Assembly (NCBI RefSeq): GCF_004217445.1
Contig: NZ_SHKX01000011.1
Location: 305,163-369,162 of the forward strand
Length of the DNA stretch: 64,000 bases
Reading direction: 5' to 3'
Source of the DNA: Fluviicoccus keumensis
Lineage (GTDB): Bacteria; Pseudomonadota; Gammaproteobacteria; Pseudomonadales; Moraxellaceae
Shown: in pieces, positions 7,487-16,406 of the stretch
How the letters are laid out: the number at the start of each line of letters is the position of its first letter
Position numbering within the stretch: position 1 is the stretch's first letter
Made by a program: the position numbers and the translations under genes
Notes under the pieces: model-generated
What the model saw: the letters and a program-made list of their open reading frames with translations, nothing else
Databases searched by the model: none
Told to the model about the DNA's origin: nothing

Positions 7487-8332
7487 TCAGCGTTTGCCCA
7501 GACGTTCCAGCAGCTTGGTGCCGATGCCCATGACATTGTCGTAATGGTTGGGCAGCAGGCGCTGCATCAGGTCCAGCACCTTGGCGTCCGGGCCGATCAG
7601 CAGGCGCTTGGTGTTCTTCTCGATGGCGCGCACGATCTGGCGGGCAGCTTCCTCGGCGGTGGTGCCGGCCATCTTGTCGAAATCGGCGGCCATCTTGCCC
7701 AGGCTGACCTGCTTGCCATTCATGTCTTCTTCAATGCGGCCGTTACGCACGATGTTGGTCTTGATGCCGCCCGGATGCACGCAGGTCACATGGATGTGCG
7801 GGTGCGACGACTTCAGTTCCTGGCGCATGGCTTCGGTAAAGCCCTTCACCGCGAACTTGCTGGAGTTGTAGGCCGACTGGCTGGGCACGCCGATGATGCC
7901 GAAGATGCTGGAAATATTGACGATATGGCCGTCCTTTTGCGCCTTCAGGTGCGGCAGGAAGGCCTCGGTGCCATTGACGACGCCGTAGAAGTTGATGTTC
8001 ATCACCCACTCGAAATCGCTGCGCTTCATGTGGTCCACGGTTTGCGCCAGCGCTACCCCGGCGTTGTTGATGATGACGTGGGCCTTGCCTAGCACGCGCT
8101 CGACATTGTCGGCGAAGGTCTGCACGGCCTTGCGGTCGGAAACGTCGACGGTGGCACTGTAGACCTTGACGCCATGCGCACCGGCGATTTCGACGGTCTT
8201 TTGCAGGTTGTCGGCGCTGACATCGCACAGGGCGAGTTGCGAGCCTTGGGCGGCCAGTTGCAGGGCCAGGGCGCGGCCGATGCCGGAGCCCGCGCCGGTA
8301 ATGACGACGACTTTGCCTTCGAGTGAGCGCAT
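7487..8332 (-). CDS. Short-chain dehydrogenase/reductase (SDR), substrate unknown
   Basis: A 281-residue classical SDR. It has the cofactor motif TGAGSGIG (12-19), NNAG (89-92), catalytic Ser at 141/142, and YxxxK at Tyr155/Lys159. The aspartate after the second strand (CDVS, residue 37) favours NAD over NADP. It would oxidise or reduce an alcohol or ketone in the cytoplasm. The C-terminal ~40 residues are basic and partly amphipathic, as in SDRs that touch lipid substrates. AGAGGA precedes ATG 8332. The neighbours rep and crcB give no clue to the substrate. Confidence 0.85.
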   Translation of the reverse strand: MRSLEGKVVVITGAGSGIGRALALQLAAQGSQLALCDVSADNLQKTVEIAGAHGVKVYSATVDVSDRKAVQTFADNVERVLGKAHVIINNAGVALAQTVDHMKRSDFEWVMNINFYGVVNGTEAFLPHLKAQKDGHIVNISSIFGIIGVPSQSAYNSSKFAVKGFTEAMRQELKSSHPHIHVTCVHPGGIKTNIVRNGRIEEDMNGKQVSLGKMAADFDKMAGTTAEEAARQIVRAIEKNTKRLLIGPDAKVLDLMQRLLPNHYDNVMGIGTKLLERLGKR

Positions 8333-8447
8333 GGTTATTCCTCTTGTCCGGGGATTGTTATGGGGTTTGGACTCTCGTCCAACTTATCGGGAAAGGGGCG
8401 GGGTGGCAAGGGTCATTGAAGGACGATCGGGTTGTCATTCGAGGCCA

Positions 8448-8473
8448 CGTCAGGGCGTTATTCCGCCCTGACG
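8448..8473. terminator. 10-bp perfect hairpin downstream of crcB
   Basis: CGTCAGGGCG / CGCCCTGACG with a 6-base loop, 24 bases past the crcB stop on the minus strand. There is no strong T tract. It is probably the 3' end structure of crcB mRNA. Confidence 0.45.
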
Positions 8474-8496
8474 GTGATTTCGAAGTAAATTGGGAT

Positions 8497-8874
8497 TTAT
8501 TTGAGGGCGCTGACCGTCGCCATGCCCAGCACCGTCATCAGCAGCGAGCCGCCGACATGCAGCCCGATCGCCAGCAGCATGGCGCCAAACCGTTCCGCCT
8601 GCAGCAAGGTGACCACTTCCGCCGAAAACGTCGAAAACGTAGTCAGCCCGCCCAGGAATCCGGTCACGATCAGCAAGCGCCACAGCGGCGACAAATCGGT
8701 CAACAGGGCGAATACCGCCACCGCCACGCCGATCAGATAACCGCCGATCAGGTTGGCCGCCAGCGTCCCCAAGGGGACCGTGGGCGTCAGCGCGTTTAGC
8801 CACAGGCCCAATTGCCAGCGGCAGATCGCTCCCAACGCGGCGCCGCCGCCAATGGCAATCAGTTGATAAAACAT
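8497..8874 (-). CDS. crcB: Fluoride exporter CrcB/FluC
   Basis: A 125-residue membrane protein with four hydrophobic helices. Family signatures are GGGAALGAICRW near the start, LAANLIGGYLIG, and GFLGGLTTFSTFS around residues 73-85, whose Phe and Ser/Thr residues line the fluoride pore. It works as a dual-topology dimer that lets fluoride leave the cytoplasm. I see no fluoride riboswitch in the 83-bp space shared with divergent gcvT. Confidence 0.93.
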   Translation of the reverse strand: MFYQLIAIGGGAALGAICRWQLGLWLNALTPTVPLGTLAANLIGGYLIGVAVAVFALLTDLSPLWRLLIVTGFLGGLTTFSTFSAEVVTLLQAERFGAMLLAIGLHVGGSLLMTVLGMATVSALK

Positions 8875-8957
8875 GGAAAACCCCGTTTGTTCATCGCCTG
8901 CCGGTAGTCTGGAATGGCCTGAACATGTAAAATGCAGGCCGCATTTCCGGAGGCGTT

Positions 8958-10046
8958 ATGGGACTCAAGACCGCACTTTATCACGAACATTTGGCCCTGA
9001 ACGCCCGCATGGTGGATTTTGGCGGCTGGGACATGCCCGTCCAGTACACCTCGGTGCTGACCGAACATCATGCCGTGCGCCGCGAGGCTGGCATGTTCGA
9101 TGTGTCGCACATGACTTTTGTCGATGTCACCGGCCCCGACGCCAAGGCCTACCTGCAAAAGCTGCTGGCCAACGACGTCGCCCGCCTGATCTTGCCCGGC
9201 AAGGCGCTGTATTCCGCCATGCTCAACCCGCAGGGCGGCGTCATCGACGACCTGATTGTCTACGCCCCGACCGAGGCCAACCCGGACCTGTGGCGCGTCA
9301 TCGTCAACTGTGGCACCCACGACAAGGACCTGGCCTGGATGCAGGCGCAGGCCGCCAGTTTCCGCGTCTCGATCAACGAACGCACTGATCTGGCCATGAT
9401 CGCCGTGCAGGGCCCCAAGGCCAACGCTATCGTCGGTCAGGTGCTGGGCGAGGAAGCCTCCGCGCTGATCGCCGGTCTGAAAGTCTTTCAGGGCAAGGAA
9501 TTTCGCAACGACTGGTTTATCGCCCGCACCGGCTATACCGGGGAAGAAGGCGTGGAGATGCTGGTGCCGGAGGCGGAAATCACCGGCTTCTGGCAACAGC
9601 TGCTGGCCGCCGGGGTGACCGCTTGCGGTCTGGGCGCGCGCGATACGCTGCGTCTGGAAGCCGGGATGAACCTCTACGGCCACGAGATGGACGACAACGT
9701 GTCGCCGCTGGTCGCCAACATGGCGTGGACCATTGCCTGGGATCACGACTTCATTGGCAAGGAACCCATCCTGGCCGAGAAGAACGCCGGGGTTGCGCAG
9801 CAACTGGTCGGCCTGATCCTGCAGGACAAGGGCGTGTTGCGCGCCGAACAGAAAGTGATTGTCGAAGGCGTCGGGGAGGGCATCACCACCTCCGGCACCT
9901 TCTCGCCGACCCTGGAAAAGTCGATTGCGCTGGCGCGCGTGCCCGCCGGTGACTTTACGCAGGTGCAGGTGGAAATCCGCGGCAAGAAGCTGGCCGCGAC
10001 CGTCGTCAAACCGCCCTTTGTCCGCAACGGCAAGGCGCTGGTTTAA
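8958..10046 (+). CDS. gcvT: Aminomethyltransferase, T protein of the glycine cleavage system
   Basis: A 362-residue protein of normal T-protein length. It starts GLKTALYHEHLALNARMVDF and contains GGWDMPVQY, MFDVSHM, the ARTGYTGEEG segment and LRLEAGMNLYG. It transfers the methylene carbon from aminomethyl-lipoyl H protein to tetrahydrofolate, releasing ammonia. GGAGG lies just upstream of ATG 8958. It is the first gene of gcvT-gcvH-gcvPA-gcvPB. I see no glycine riboswitch upstream: the leader is too short and lacks the tandem aptamer pattern. Confidence 0.95.
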   Translation: MGLKTALYHEHLALNARMVDFGGWDMPVQYTSVLTEHHAVRREAGMFDVSHMTFVDVTGPDAKAYLQKLLANDVARLILPGKALYSAMLNPQGGVIDDLIVYAPTEANPDLWRVIVNCGTHDKDLAWMQAQAASFRVSINERTDLAMIAVQGPKANAIVGQVLGEEASALIAGLKVFQGKEFRNDWFIARTGYTGEEGVEMLVPEAEITGFWQQLLAAGVTACGLGARDTLRLEAGMNLYGHEMDDNVSPLVANMAWTIAWDHDFIGKEPILAEKNAGVAQQLVGLILQDKGVLRAEQKVIVEGVGEGITTSGTFSPTLEKSIALARVPAGDFTQVQVEIRGKKLAATVVKPPFVRNGKALV

Positions 10047-10100
10047 GTTTTCATTATCGGGGCGCACCGGCCAGTGCGTCCGACTTCAAGCGAGAAAATC

Positions 10101-10490
10101 ATGAGCAATACTCCCAGCGATCTGAAATACGCCAGCAGCCACGAATGGGCCCGCCTGGACGGCGATGTGGTCACCGTCGGCATTACCGATCATGCCCAGG
10201 AAGCCTTGGGCGACCTGGTGTACGTGGAGTTGCCGGATGTCGGCGATACTGTTGCCGCGGGTGACGAAGCCGGTGTCGTGGAATCGGTGAAGGCCGCTTC
10301 CGACATCTATGCTCCGGTCTCCGGTGAAATCATTGCCGTCAACGAAGCGCTGGGCGATACCCCGGAAATCATCAACACCGACCCGTACAACGAAGGCTGG
10401 ATCTACAAGATCCGTGTCTCCGACGTTTCCGAACTGGACAATCTGATGTCCGGCGAAGAATACGATGCCCAGGTAGCCACCGAGCATTAA
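10101..10490 (+). CDS. gcvH: Glycine cleavage system H protein (lipoyl carrier)
   Basis: A 129-residue protein. The lipoyl attachment site is Lys64 in VVESVKAASD. The start MSNTPSDLKY at 10101 fits the family better than the frame's upstream ATG at 10074. The H protein shuttles the aminomethyl group between the P, T and L proteins. It follows gcvT by 54 bp and precedes gcvPA by 161 bp, a gap filled by an inverted repeat pair. Confidence 0.96.
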   Translation: MSNTPSDLKYASSHEWARLDGDVVTVGITDHAQEALGDLVYVELPDVGDTVAAGDEAGVVESVKAASDIYAPVSGEIIAVNEALGDTPEIINTDPYNEGWIYKIRVSDVSELDNLMSGEEYDAQVATEH

Positions 10491-10500
10491 CTCGCTTCAT

Positions 10501-10538
10501 CTCCCTCTCCCCTTGTGGGAGAGGGCCGGGGAGAGGGG
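10501..10538 (+). repeat. REP-like palindromic repeat, first copy
   Basis: CTCCCTCTCCCC...GGGAGAGGG followed by CCGGGGAGAGGGG, a self-complementary GC-rich element in the gcvH-gcvPA gap. The motif is of the REP or 'CCCTCTCCC' intergenic repeat type widespread in proteobacteria. Confidence 0.75.
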
Positions 10539-10585
10539 TGCGGAAAGCTGCTTGAACATTCTGCAAGTTTGAGCCTCCGCAGTAC

Positions 10586-10621
10586 TCCTCTCCCTAACCC
10601 TCCCCAACACGGGGGAGGGAA
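10586..10621 (-). repeat. REP-like palindromic repeat, second inverted copy
   Basis: CTCCTCTCCCTAACCCTCCCC...GGGGGAGGGA is close to the reverse complement of the copy at 10501-10538. The two copies flank a 47-base centre and form a BIME-like inverted pair. In RNA they could each form a hairpin or pair with each other. Confidence 0.7.
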
Positions 10622-10651
10622 CTTGTTCCCCTAGCTTATACGAGCCTGTCC

Positions 10652-12019
10652 ATGCCCTTCATTCCCCATACCGAAGCCGATGTGAGCGCCATGCTCCAGT
10701 CCATCGGCGCCAGCCGACTGGATGATCTCTTCGATGAGATTCCGGCCCACTTGCGCTGCCAGCCCCTGAACGCCATCCCCGATGGCCTGAGCGAAATGGA
10801 TGCGCTGCGACGGATGACGGATCGCAGCAACCAGGACGCCGGGGCGCTGTGCTTCCTGGGTGCGGGCGCGTATGAGCACCACATTCCCGCTGCTGTCTGG
10901 GACGTGGTGGGGCGCGGCGAGTTCATGACCGCCTACACGCCGTATCAGGCGGAAGCCTCGCAGGGTACCCTGCAGGTGATCTACGAATTCCAGAGCATGA
11001 TGGCGCACCTGACCGGCATGGACGTGAGCAACGCCTCCGTTTATGACGGCGCGTCCGGTCTGGCCGAAGCGGCGCTGATGGCCGTTCGCGCCCACCGCAA
11101 GTCGAAGAGCCGCCGCATCCTGATGCCGCGCACCGTGTCGCCGCTGTACCGCGAGGCGGTCAAGGCCATCGTCGAGATGCAGGGCATCGAACTGGTCGAG
11201 CTGGATTATGACCGCCAGGAAGGCAAGATCGATCCCGCCAGCCTGCAAGCCTATGAAGGCCAGGATTTCACGGCGCTGGTCATTCCCTTCCCCAATTTCT
11301 TCGGCGTGCTGGAAGACGTGGACGCGCTGACGCGCTGGGCGGAAGCCAATAATGTGCTGACCATTGCCGTCGTCAACCCGATGGCGCTGTCGATCCTGAC
11401 ACCGCCGGGCGAGTGGGGTGGCAAGGGCGCGGATATCGTCGTGGGCGAAGGCCAGCCTTTCGGCATTCCTTTGTCCTCCGGCGGTCCGTACGTCGGTTTC
11501 CTCTGCTGCAAGCAGGAGCATGTGCGCCAGATGCCGGGCCGAATCATCGGTCGCACCGTCGATCTGGAAGGCAAGCCCGGTTTCGTGCTGACGCTGCAAG
11601 CGCGCGAACAGCACATCCGTCGCGCCAAGGCGACCTCGAACATCTGCACCAACCAGGGTTTGGCGATGACTGCCGCCACCATCTACCTCAGCCTGATGGG
11701 CTCGGAAGGCATCGAGCGCGTGGCGCTGGCCAGCCACAATAACCTGCAGGCGCTGGCGCAGCAGGCGGCTGGCGTTGCCGGAGTGGGCCGTCCCTTCGCC
11801 GGTGCGACTTTCCATGAAAGCGTTCTGAGCCTGCCCAAGCCCGCCGCCGGGGTGCTGGCAGCGATGGCCGATCAGGGCGTGCTCGGCGGTCTGGACCTGT
11901 CGCCGTATTACCCGGAGCTGGGCAACGCCCTGCTGGTGTGCGCCACCGAAACCAAGAACGCCGCTGACCTGCAGAAGTACGTGCAGGTTCTTGAAACTGC
12001 CCTGGCCCGTGCGGAGTAA
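10652..12019 (+). CDS. gcvPA: Glycine dehydrogenase (decarboxylating) subunit 1, P protein alpha-type
   Basis: A 455-residue protein matching the N-terminal half of the P protein. Near the start are PHTEADVSAML and RSNQDAGALCFLGAGAY; later come FMTAYTPYQAE and SNICTNQGL. Together with subunit 2 it decarboxylates glycine and loads aminomethyl onto the H protein. Its PLP lysine is absent, as expected for this subunit. It precedes gcvPB by only 4 bp. Confidence 0.95.
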   Translation: MPFIPHTEADVSAMLQSIGASRLDDLFDEIPAHLRCQPLNAIPDGLSEMDALRRMTDRSNQDAGALCFLGAGAYEHHIPAAVWDVVGRGEFMTAYTPYQAEASQGTLQVIYEFQSMMAHLTGMDVSNASVYDGASGLAEAALMAVRAHRKSKSRRILMPRTVSPLYREAVKAIVEMQGIELVELDYDRQEGKIDPASLQAYEGQDFTALVIPFPNFFGVLEDVDALTRWAEANNVLTIAVVNPMALSILTPPGEWGGKGADIVVGEGQPFGIPLSSGGPYVGFLCCKQEHVRQMPGRIIGRTVDLEGKPGFVLTLQAREQHIRRAKATSNICTNQGLAMTAATIYLSLMGSEGIERVALASHNNLQALAQQAAGVAGVGRPFAGATFHESVLSLPKPAAGVLAAMADQGVLGGLDLSPYYPELGNALLVCATETKNAADLQKYVQVLETALARAE

Positions 12020-12023
12020 GACC

Positions 12024-13484
12024 ATGACCCTGATTTTTGAACGTTCCGAACCCGGTCGTCGCGCTACCGCCCAGGCCCCCGTGGTCCGTCAGGACGCCGT
12101 GGCGCTGCCCGCCAACCTGCGCCGCAAGCAACCCGCGCTGCTGCCGCAAGCTTCCGAAATGCAGGTGGTGCGTCACTACACCAACCTGTCGCGCAAGAAC
12201 TTCAGCATCGATACCCAGTTCTATCCGCTGGGTTCCTGCACCATGAAGTACAACCCCCGCGGCGCGCACAAGGCGGCGATGATGCCCGGCTTCCTTGGCC
12301 GTCACCCGCTGGCCCCGGCGTCGCACTCGCAAGGCTTTCTCGCCTGCATGTACGACCTGCAGGAAGTGCTGAAGGAAGTGACCGGTATGAAGGGTGTGTC
12401 GCTGACGCCCGCCGCCGGCGCCCAGGGTGAGTTCGCCGGGGTGGCGATGATCCGCGCCTACCACCTGTCGCGCAACGATCTCGCCCGTACTGAAATGCTG
12501 ATTCCCTCGACCGCTCACGGCACCAATCCCGCCACGGCGGTGATGTGCGGCTACACCGTGCGTGAAATCCCGGTGATGGCGAATGGCGACGTCGATCTGG
12601 AAGCGTTGAAGGCTGCCGTCGGTCCGCAAACCGCCGGCCTGATGATGACCAATCCCTCGACCTGCGGCGTCTTCGACCAGCAGATCGACCAGATCGCCCT
12701 GATTGTCCACGATGCGGGCGGCCTGTTGTACTACGACGGTGCCAACCTCAACGCCATTCTCGGCAAGGTGCGTCCCGGCGACATGGGCTTCGACGTGCTG
12801 CACATGAACCTGCACAAGACCTTCGCCACCCCGCACGGCGGCGGCGGTCCGGGTGCGGGTCCGGTCGGTGTCGGCGAGCGCCTGCTGCCGTTCCTGCCGA
12901 CGCCGATTGTCGGCAAGGAAGATGACGGCCGGTACCGCTGGCTGGATCACAACGACCTGCCGCAAAGCATCGGCCACCTGCATGCCTTCATGGGTAATGC
13001 CGGGGTGCTGTTGCGCGCCTACTTCTACGCGCTGGTGCTGGGCCGTGAAGGTTTGCACCGGGTCGGTGAATATTCGACGCTGAACGCCAACTACATGATG
13101 AAGCGCCTCGAAGCCGCCGGTTTCCAGCTGGCGTACCCGGAGCGTCGCGGTTCGCACGAGTTCATCATCACCTTCGCCAAGGAAGCCAAGACCCTGGGCG
13201 TGTCGGCGATGGATATCGCCAAGCGCCTGCTGGACTACGGCTACCATGCGCCGACCACCTACTTCCCGCTGCTGGTGCCGGAATGCTTCCTGATCGAGCC
13301 GACCGAAACCGAGGCCCCCGACGAGCTGGACGGTTTCATCGCCGCGCTGGTGAAGATTCTGGACGAAGCCCGCACCGAGCCGGAACTGGTCAAGGGCGCG
13401 CCGCACACCATGCCGGTGCGCCGTCTGGATGATGTCCGCGCCGCGCGCGAACTGGATCTGGTGTATCGTCCGGTCAACGGCTAA
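12024..13484 (+). CDS. gcvPB: Glycine dehydrogenase (decarboxylating) subunit 2, P protein beta-type
   Basis: A 486-residue PLP enzyme matching the C-terminal half of the P protein. The start ATG 12024 follows the gcvPA stop by 4 bases; the frame's upstream ATG inside gcvPA is unlikely. Motifs include FYPLGSCTMKYNP, PSTAHGTNPA, MTNPSTCGVF, and HMNLHKTFATPHGGGGPG with the PLP lysine at about residue 265. With gcvPA it forms the active heterotetramer. A terminator-like hairpin follows, closing the operon. Confidence 0.95.
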   Translation: MTLIFERSEPGRRATAQAPVVRQDAVALPANLRRKQPALLPQASEMQVVRHYTNLSRKNFSIDTQFYPLGSCTMKYNPRGAHKAAMMPGFLGRHPLAPASHSQGFLACMYDLQEVLKEVTGMKGVSLTPAAGAQGEFAGVAMIRAYHLSRNDLARTEMLIPSTAHGTNPATAVMCGYTVREIPVMANGDVDLEALKAAVGPQTAGLMMTNPSTCGVFDQQIDQIALIVHDAGGLLYYDGANLNAILGKVRPGDMGFDVLHMNLHKTFATPHGGGGPGAGPVGVGERLLPFLPTPIVGKEDDGRYRWLDHNDLPQSIGHLHAFMGNAGVLLRAYFYALVLGREGLHRVGEYSTLNANYMMKRLEAAGFQLAYPERRGSHEFIITFAKEAKTLGVSAMDIAKRLLDYGYHAPTTYFPLLVPECFLIEPTETEAPDELDGFIAALVKILDEARTEPELVKGAPHTMPVRRLDDVRAARELDLVYRPVNG

Positions 13485-13503
13485 GCGTCAACGGTTTTAC
13501 CCA

Positions 13504-13540
13504 AGGCAAGGGCGCGGCGGAAGTTGCGCCCTTTGCTTTT
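13504..13540 (+). terminator. Rho-independent terminator of the gcv operon
   Basis: GCAAGGGCGC pairs with GCGCCCTTTGC with one bulged base, then TTTT. It lies 20 bases past the gcvPB stop and directly before the rlmI ribosome site. Confidence 0.6.
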
Positions 13541-13553
13541 ATCAGGAGTCACC

Positions 13554-14741
13554 ATGAATACCCTGCGTCTGAAAAAACACGAAGAACGCCGCCTGCGCGA
13601 AGGCCATCTCTGGATCTATTCCAACGAAGTCGATACCGCCGTCACGCCGCTGAAAACACTGACACCCGGCGAACAGGTGCTGGTCGAGGACTTCTCCGGC
13701 AAGGCGCTGGGCATCGCTACGGCGCAGCCCAATTCACTGATCTGCGCGCGACTGGTCAGCCGCGATGTCAAGCATCCGCTGAACAAGTCGCTGCTGGTGC
13801 ACCGCATCCAGCAGGCGCTCAGCCTGCGCGAGCGTTTCTATGCCGATCCCTATTACCGGCTGGTTTACGGCGACAGCGACTTCCTGCCGGGTCTGGTGGT
13901 CGACCGCTTCGGCGATTACCTGGTGGTGCAGATCAACTCCGCCGGGATGGATCTGGTGAAGGATGAAGTCGTCGCTGCGCTGGAAAAGGTGCTGTCGCCG
14001 AAGGGCATCCTGTTCCGCAACGACGGCAAGGCGCGCGTGGCGGAAGGGCTGGAAAGCTATGTCGCCGTGGCGGCGGGTGAAGTGCCGCAGGAGGTTGAAC
14101 TACTGGAAAACGGCGTGAAATTCCTGGCCCCGGTGCATGAAGGGCAGAAGACCGGCTGGTTCTTCGATCATCGCGAAAACCGCGCCCGCCTGAAGGGGCT
14201 GGTGGAAGGCAAGCGCGTGCTGGATGTCTTCTCTTACGCGGGCAGTTGGGGCGTGCAGGCGGCGGTGTTCGGGGCCAGTGAAGTGGTTTGTGTTGATGCG
14301 TCAGAGTTCGCGCTGGATTATGTCGAGAAGAATGCCGCGCTGAACGACGTTGCCGAAAAGGTCGGCACCTTCCAGGGCGATGCCTTTCAGGTGCTGACCG
14401 AGCTGAAAGAGCAGGGCGAGCACTTTGATGTGATCATCCTCGATCCGCCCGCCTTCATCCAGAAGCGCAAGGATCACGGCGTCGGCCTGCAGGCCTACCG
14501 CCGCATCAACGAACTGGCGATGCGCCTGCTGACCCGCGACGGCCTGCTGGTATCGGGTTCGTGCTCCATGCATCTGGGGCCGCATGAGCTGGTGGATGTG
14601 ATGCGCGCGGCCAGCCGTCATATCGACCGTCTGGCACAGGTGGTGTATCAGGGCGGGCAGGGACCGGATCATCCGGTGAACCCGGCGATTACGGAAACTC
14701 AATACCTGAAGTGCGTGATGGCGCGGGTGATGGTGAACTGA
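13554..14741 (+). CDS. rlmI: 23S rRNA m5C1962 methyltransferase RlmI
   Basis: A 395-residue class I SAM methyltransferase with an N-terminal PUA domain (about 1-80, LRLKKHEERRLREGHLWIYS). A central domain follows, then a Rossmann-fold domain with LDVFSYAGSWG (SAM binding, about 223-233) and LDPPAF (about 297-302). A Cys in SGSCSMHL near residue 340 is the likely nucleophile. It methylates 23S rRNA. The start ATG 13554 has CAGGAG upstream and begins the conserved PUA sequence. Confidence 0.88.
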   Translation: MNTLRLKKHEERRLREGHLWIYSNEVDTAVTPLKTLTPGEQVLVEDFSGKALGIATAQPNSLICARLVSRDVKHPLNKSLLVHRIQQALSLRERFYADPYYRLVYGDSDFLPGLVVDRFGDYLVVQINSAGMDLVKDEVVAALEKVLSPKGILFRNDGKARVAEGLESYVAVAAGEVPQEVELLENGVKFLAPVHEGQKTGWFFDHRENRARLKGLVEGKRVLDVFSYAGSWGVQAAVFGASEVVCVDASEFALDYVEKNAALNDVAEKVGTFQGDAFQVLTELKEQGEHFDVIILDPPAFIQKRKDHGVGLQAYRRINELAMRLLTRDGLLVSGSCSMHLGPHELVDVMRAASRHIDRLAQVVYQGGQGPDHPVNPAITETQYLKCVMARVMVN

Positions 14742-14749
14742 CCGGCGCA

Positions 14750-14772
14750 GCTCCGGGCGCAATGCCCGGAGC
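14750..14772. terminator. Hairpin between convergent rlmI and ilvA
   Basis: A perfect 9-bp stem (GCTCCGGGC / GCCCGGAGC, loop GCAAT) nine bases after the rlmI stop. The T tract is missing. It can act for both convergent genes. Confidence 0.5.
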
Positions 14773-14780
14773 ACTCCGGC

Positions 14781-16304
14781 TTATCGCAGGAACAGCTGGT
14801 AAGCCGGACTGCCGGTTTCTTCCGACCACGGATAACCTACCGCATCCAGCGAGGCCACCAGATCGGCCTTTGTCTTTTTCCCCACCTGCATGCCCACCAG
14901 CACCCGCCCGAAGGCGTCGCCATGATTCCGGTAGTGGAACAGCGAGATGTTGTGCCCGCCCAGCCGTGACAGGAAATTGAGCAGCGCGCCGGGACGTTCC
15001 GGAAACTCGAAGCGGTAAAGGTGTTCATCCGCAAGCCCGGCATGACCGCCAACCAGATGGCGGATATGCAGTTTCGCCATTTCGTCATCCGACAGATCCA
15101 GAACGCGGTAGCCTTTTTTCTCCAGCGTGTCCCGCAGTTCCTGCCGTTCGGCGTCGCCGCCGCGCAGCTGGATGCCGACAAAGACATGGGCGTCATTGTG
15201 GTCGGCATAGCGGTAGTTGAACTCGGTGATGTTGCGCTTGCCCAGCGTCTGGCAGAAGGTCCTGAATGCGCCCGGCTTCTCGGGGATGGTCACCGCGAAG
15301 ATGGCTTCGCGTTTCTCGCCCAGCTCGGTGCGCTCGGAAATGTGACGCAGCCGGTCGAAATTCATGTTCGCGCCGGAGTCGATGGCGATCAGCGTCTGGC
15401 CTTCCACGCCATGCTTCTGCACGTATTTTTTTAGGCCGGCCAGCGACAGTGCCCCCGCCGGTTCGGCGATGCTGCGGCTGTATTCGAAGATGTCCTTGAT
15501 GGCGGCGCAGATTTCGTCAGTGGAGCAGGTAATCACTTCGTCGACGCATTGTCGCGCCACCTTGAAGGTTTCCTCGCCGATCTGCGCCACAGCCACGCCG
15601 TCAGCAAACAGTCCGACTTGCGGCAAGACTACCCGTTCCCCGGCCTTCATGGCAGCGTCGAGGCAGGCGGCGTCTTCGGGTTCCACGGCAATGATGCGGA
15701 TATCCGGGCGCAGGTATTTCACATAGGCGGCGATCCCGGCCATCAGGCCGCCGCCGCCCACCGGAATGAAGATGGCGTCAATCGGACCGGCATGCTGGCG
15801 CAGGATTTCCAGGCCGACCGTGCCTTGTCCGGCGATCACGTCCAGATCGTCGTAGGGATGAATGAAGGAATAGCCTTTTTCGGCGGCCAGCTGTCGGGCA
15901 TAGGTGGCGGCTTCGTCAAAAACGTCGCCGTGCAGCACCACGTGTCCGCCCAGCGCCTTGACGGCGTTGACCTTGATGTCCGGCGTGGTTTGCGGCATGA
16001 CGATGGTGCCGCGGATGCCCAACCTGCTGGCTGATAACGCCAGGCCTTGGGCATGGTTGCCGGCGGAGGCGCAGATCACGCCTTTCTGCTGTTCCTCGCG
16101 GGTCAGTTGCGCCACCTTGTTGTAGGCGCCGCGAATCTTGAACGAGAACACCGGTTGCAGGTCTTCACGCTTCAGCCAGATACGGTTTTTGAAGCGGCGC
16201 GACAGTTGCGACATTTCTTCCAGCGGCGTTTCGACAGCCACATCGTAAACACGGGCCAGCAGGGTGCGGCGGACGTAATCCTCCAGTCGCAGCGGTTCGG
16301 TCAT
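14781..16304 (-). CDS. ilvA: Biosynthetic threonine dehydratase/deaminase IlvA
   Basis: A 507-residue enzyme. The N-terminal PLP domain has Lys56 in SFKIRGAYNK, ASAGNHAQG and the phosphate-binding loop VGGGGLMAG. The C-terminal ~180 residues hold two ACT-like regulatory domains (around 330-410 and 420-500), so it is the long, isoleucine-inhibited biosynthetic type. It converts threonine to 2-oxobutanoate for isoleucine synthesis. It is divergent from rpiA, the arrangement known from Pseudomonas. Confidence 0.95.
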   Translation of the reverse strand: MTEPLRLEDYVRRTLLARVYDVAVETPLEEMSQLSRRFKNRIWLKREDLQPVFSFKIRGAYNKVAQLTREEQQKGVICASAGNHAQGLALSASRLGIRGTIVMPQTTPDIKVNAVKALGGHVVLHGDVFDEAATYARQLAAEKGYSFIHPYDDLDVIAGQGTVGLEILRQHAGPIDAIFIPVGGGGLMAGIAAYVKYLRPDIRIIAVEPEDAACLDAAMKAGERVVLPQVGLFADGVAVAQIGEETFKVARQCVDEVITCSTDEICAAIKDIFEYSRSIAEPAGALSLAGLKKYVQKHGVEGQTLIAIDSGANMNFDRLRHISERTELGEKREAIFAVTIPEKPGAFRTFCQTLGKRNITEFNYRYADHNDAHVFVGIQLRGGDAERQELRDTLEKKGYRVLDLSDDEMAKLHIRHLVGGHAGLADEHLYRFEFPERPGALLNFLSRLGGHNISLFHYRNHGDAFGRVLVGMQVGKKTKADLVASLDAVGYPWSEETGSPAYQLFLR

Positions 16305-16339
16305 CGTCTTCTCGGGAAAAGCAAAAACGCCATGTTAGG

Positions 16340-16368
16340 GAGTTATCCGGAGGCACTCAAGGTATAAT
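16340..16368 (+). promoter_or_regulatory. Candidate promoter of rpiA
   Basis: A consensus -10 TATAAT stands at 16363-16368, about 40 bases before the rpiA ATG. The hexamer 17 bp upstream (GAGTTA) is a poor -35, so the -35 call is weak. Confidence 0.35.
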
Positions 16369-16406
16369 TCCGCAACTTTCACAGGGTATTCGGGGTTTCA
16401 GCCATC

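Noticed and set aside
8875..8957. Glycine or fluoride riboswitch between crcB and gcvT
   Set aside because: The 83-bp spacer is too short for a tandem glycine aptamer and lacks the conserved fluoride aptamer pseudoknot sequence.
8859..10067. 402-codon minus-strand frame opposite gcvT
   Set aside because: His/Gln/Asp-rich shadow of gcvT without recognisable domains.
10631..13406. 464- and 572-codon minus-strand frames opposite gcvPA and gcvPB
   Set aside because: Antisense shadows; the plus-strand genes have complete family motifs.
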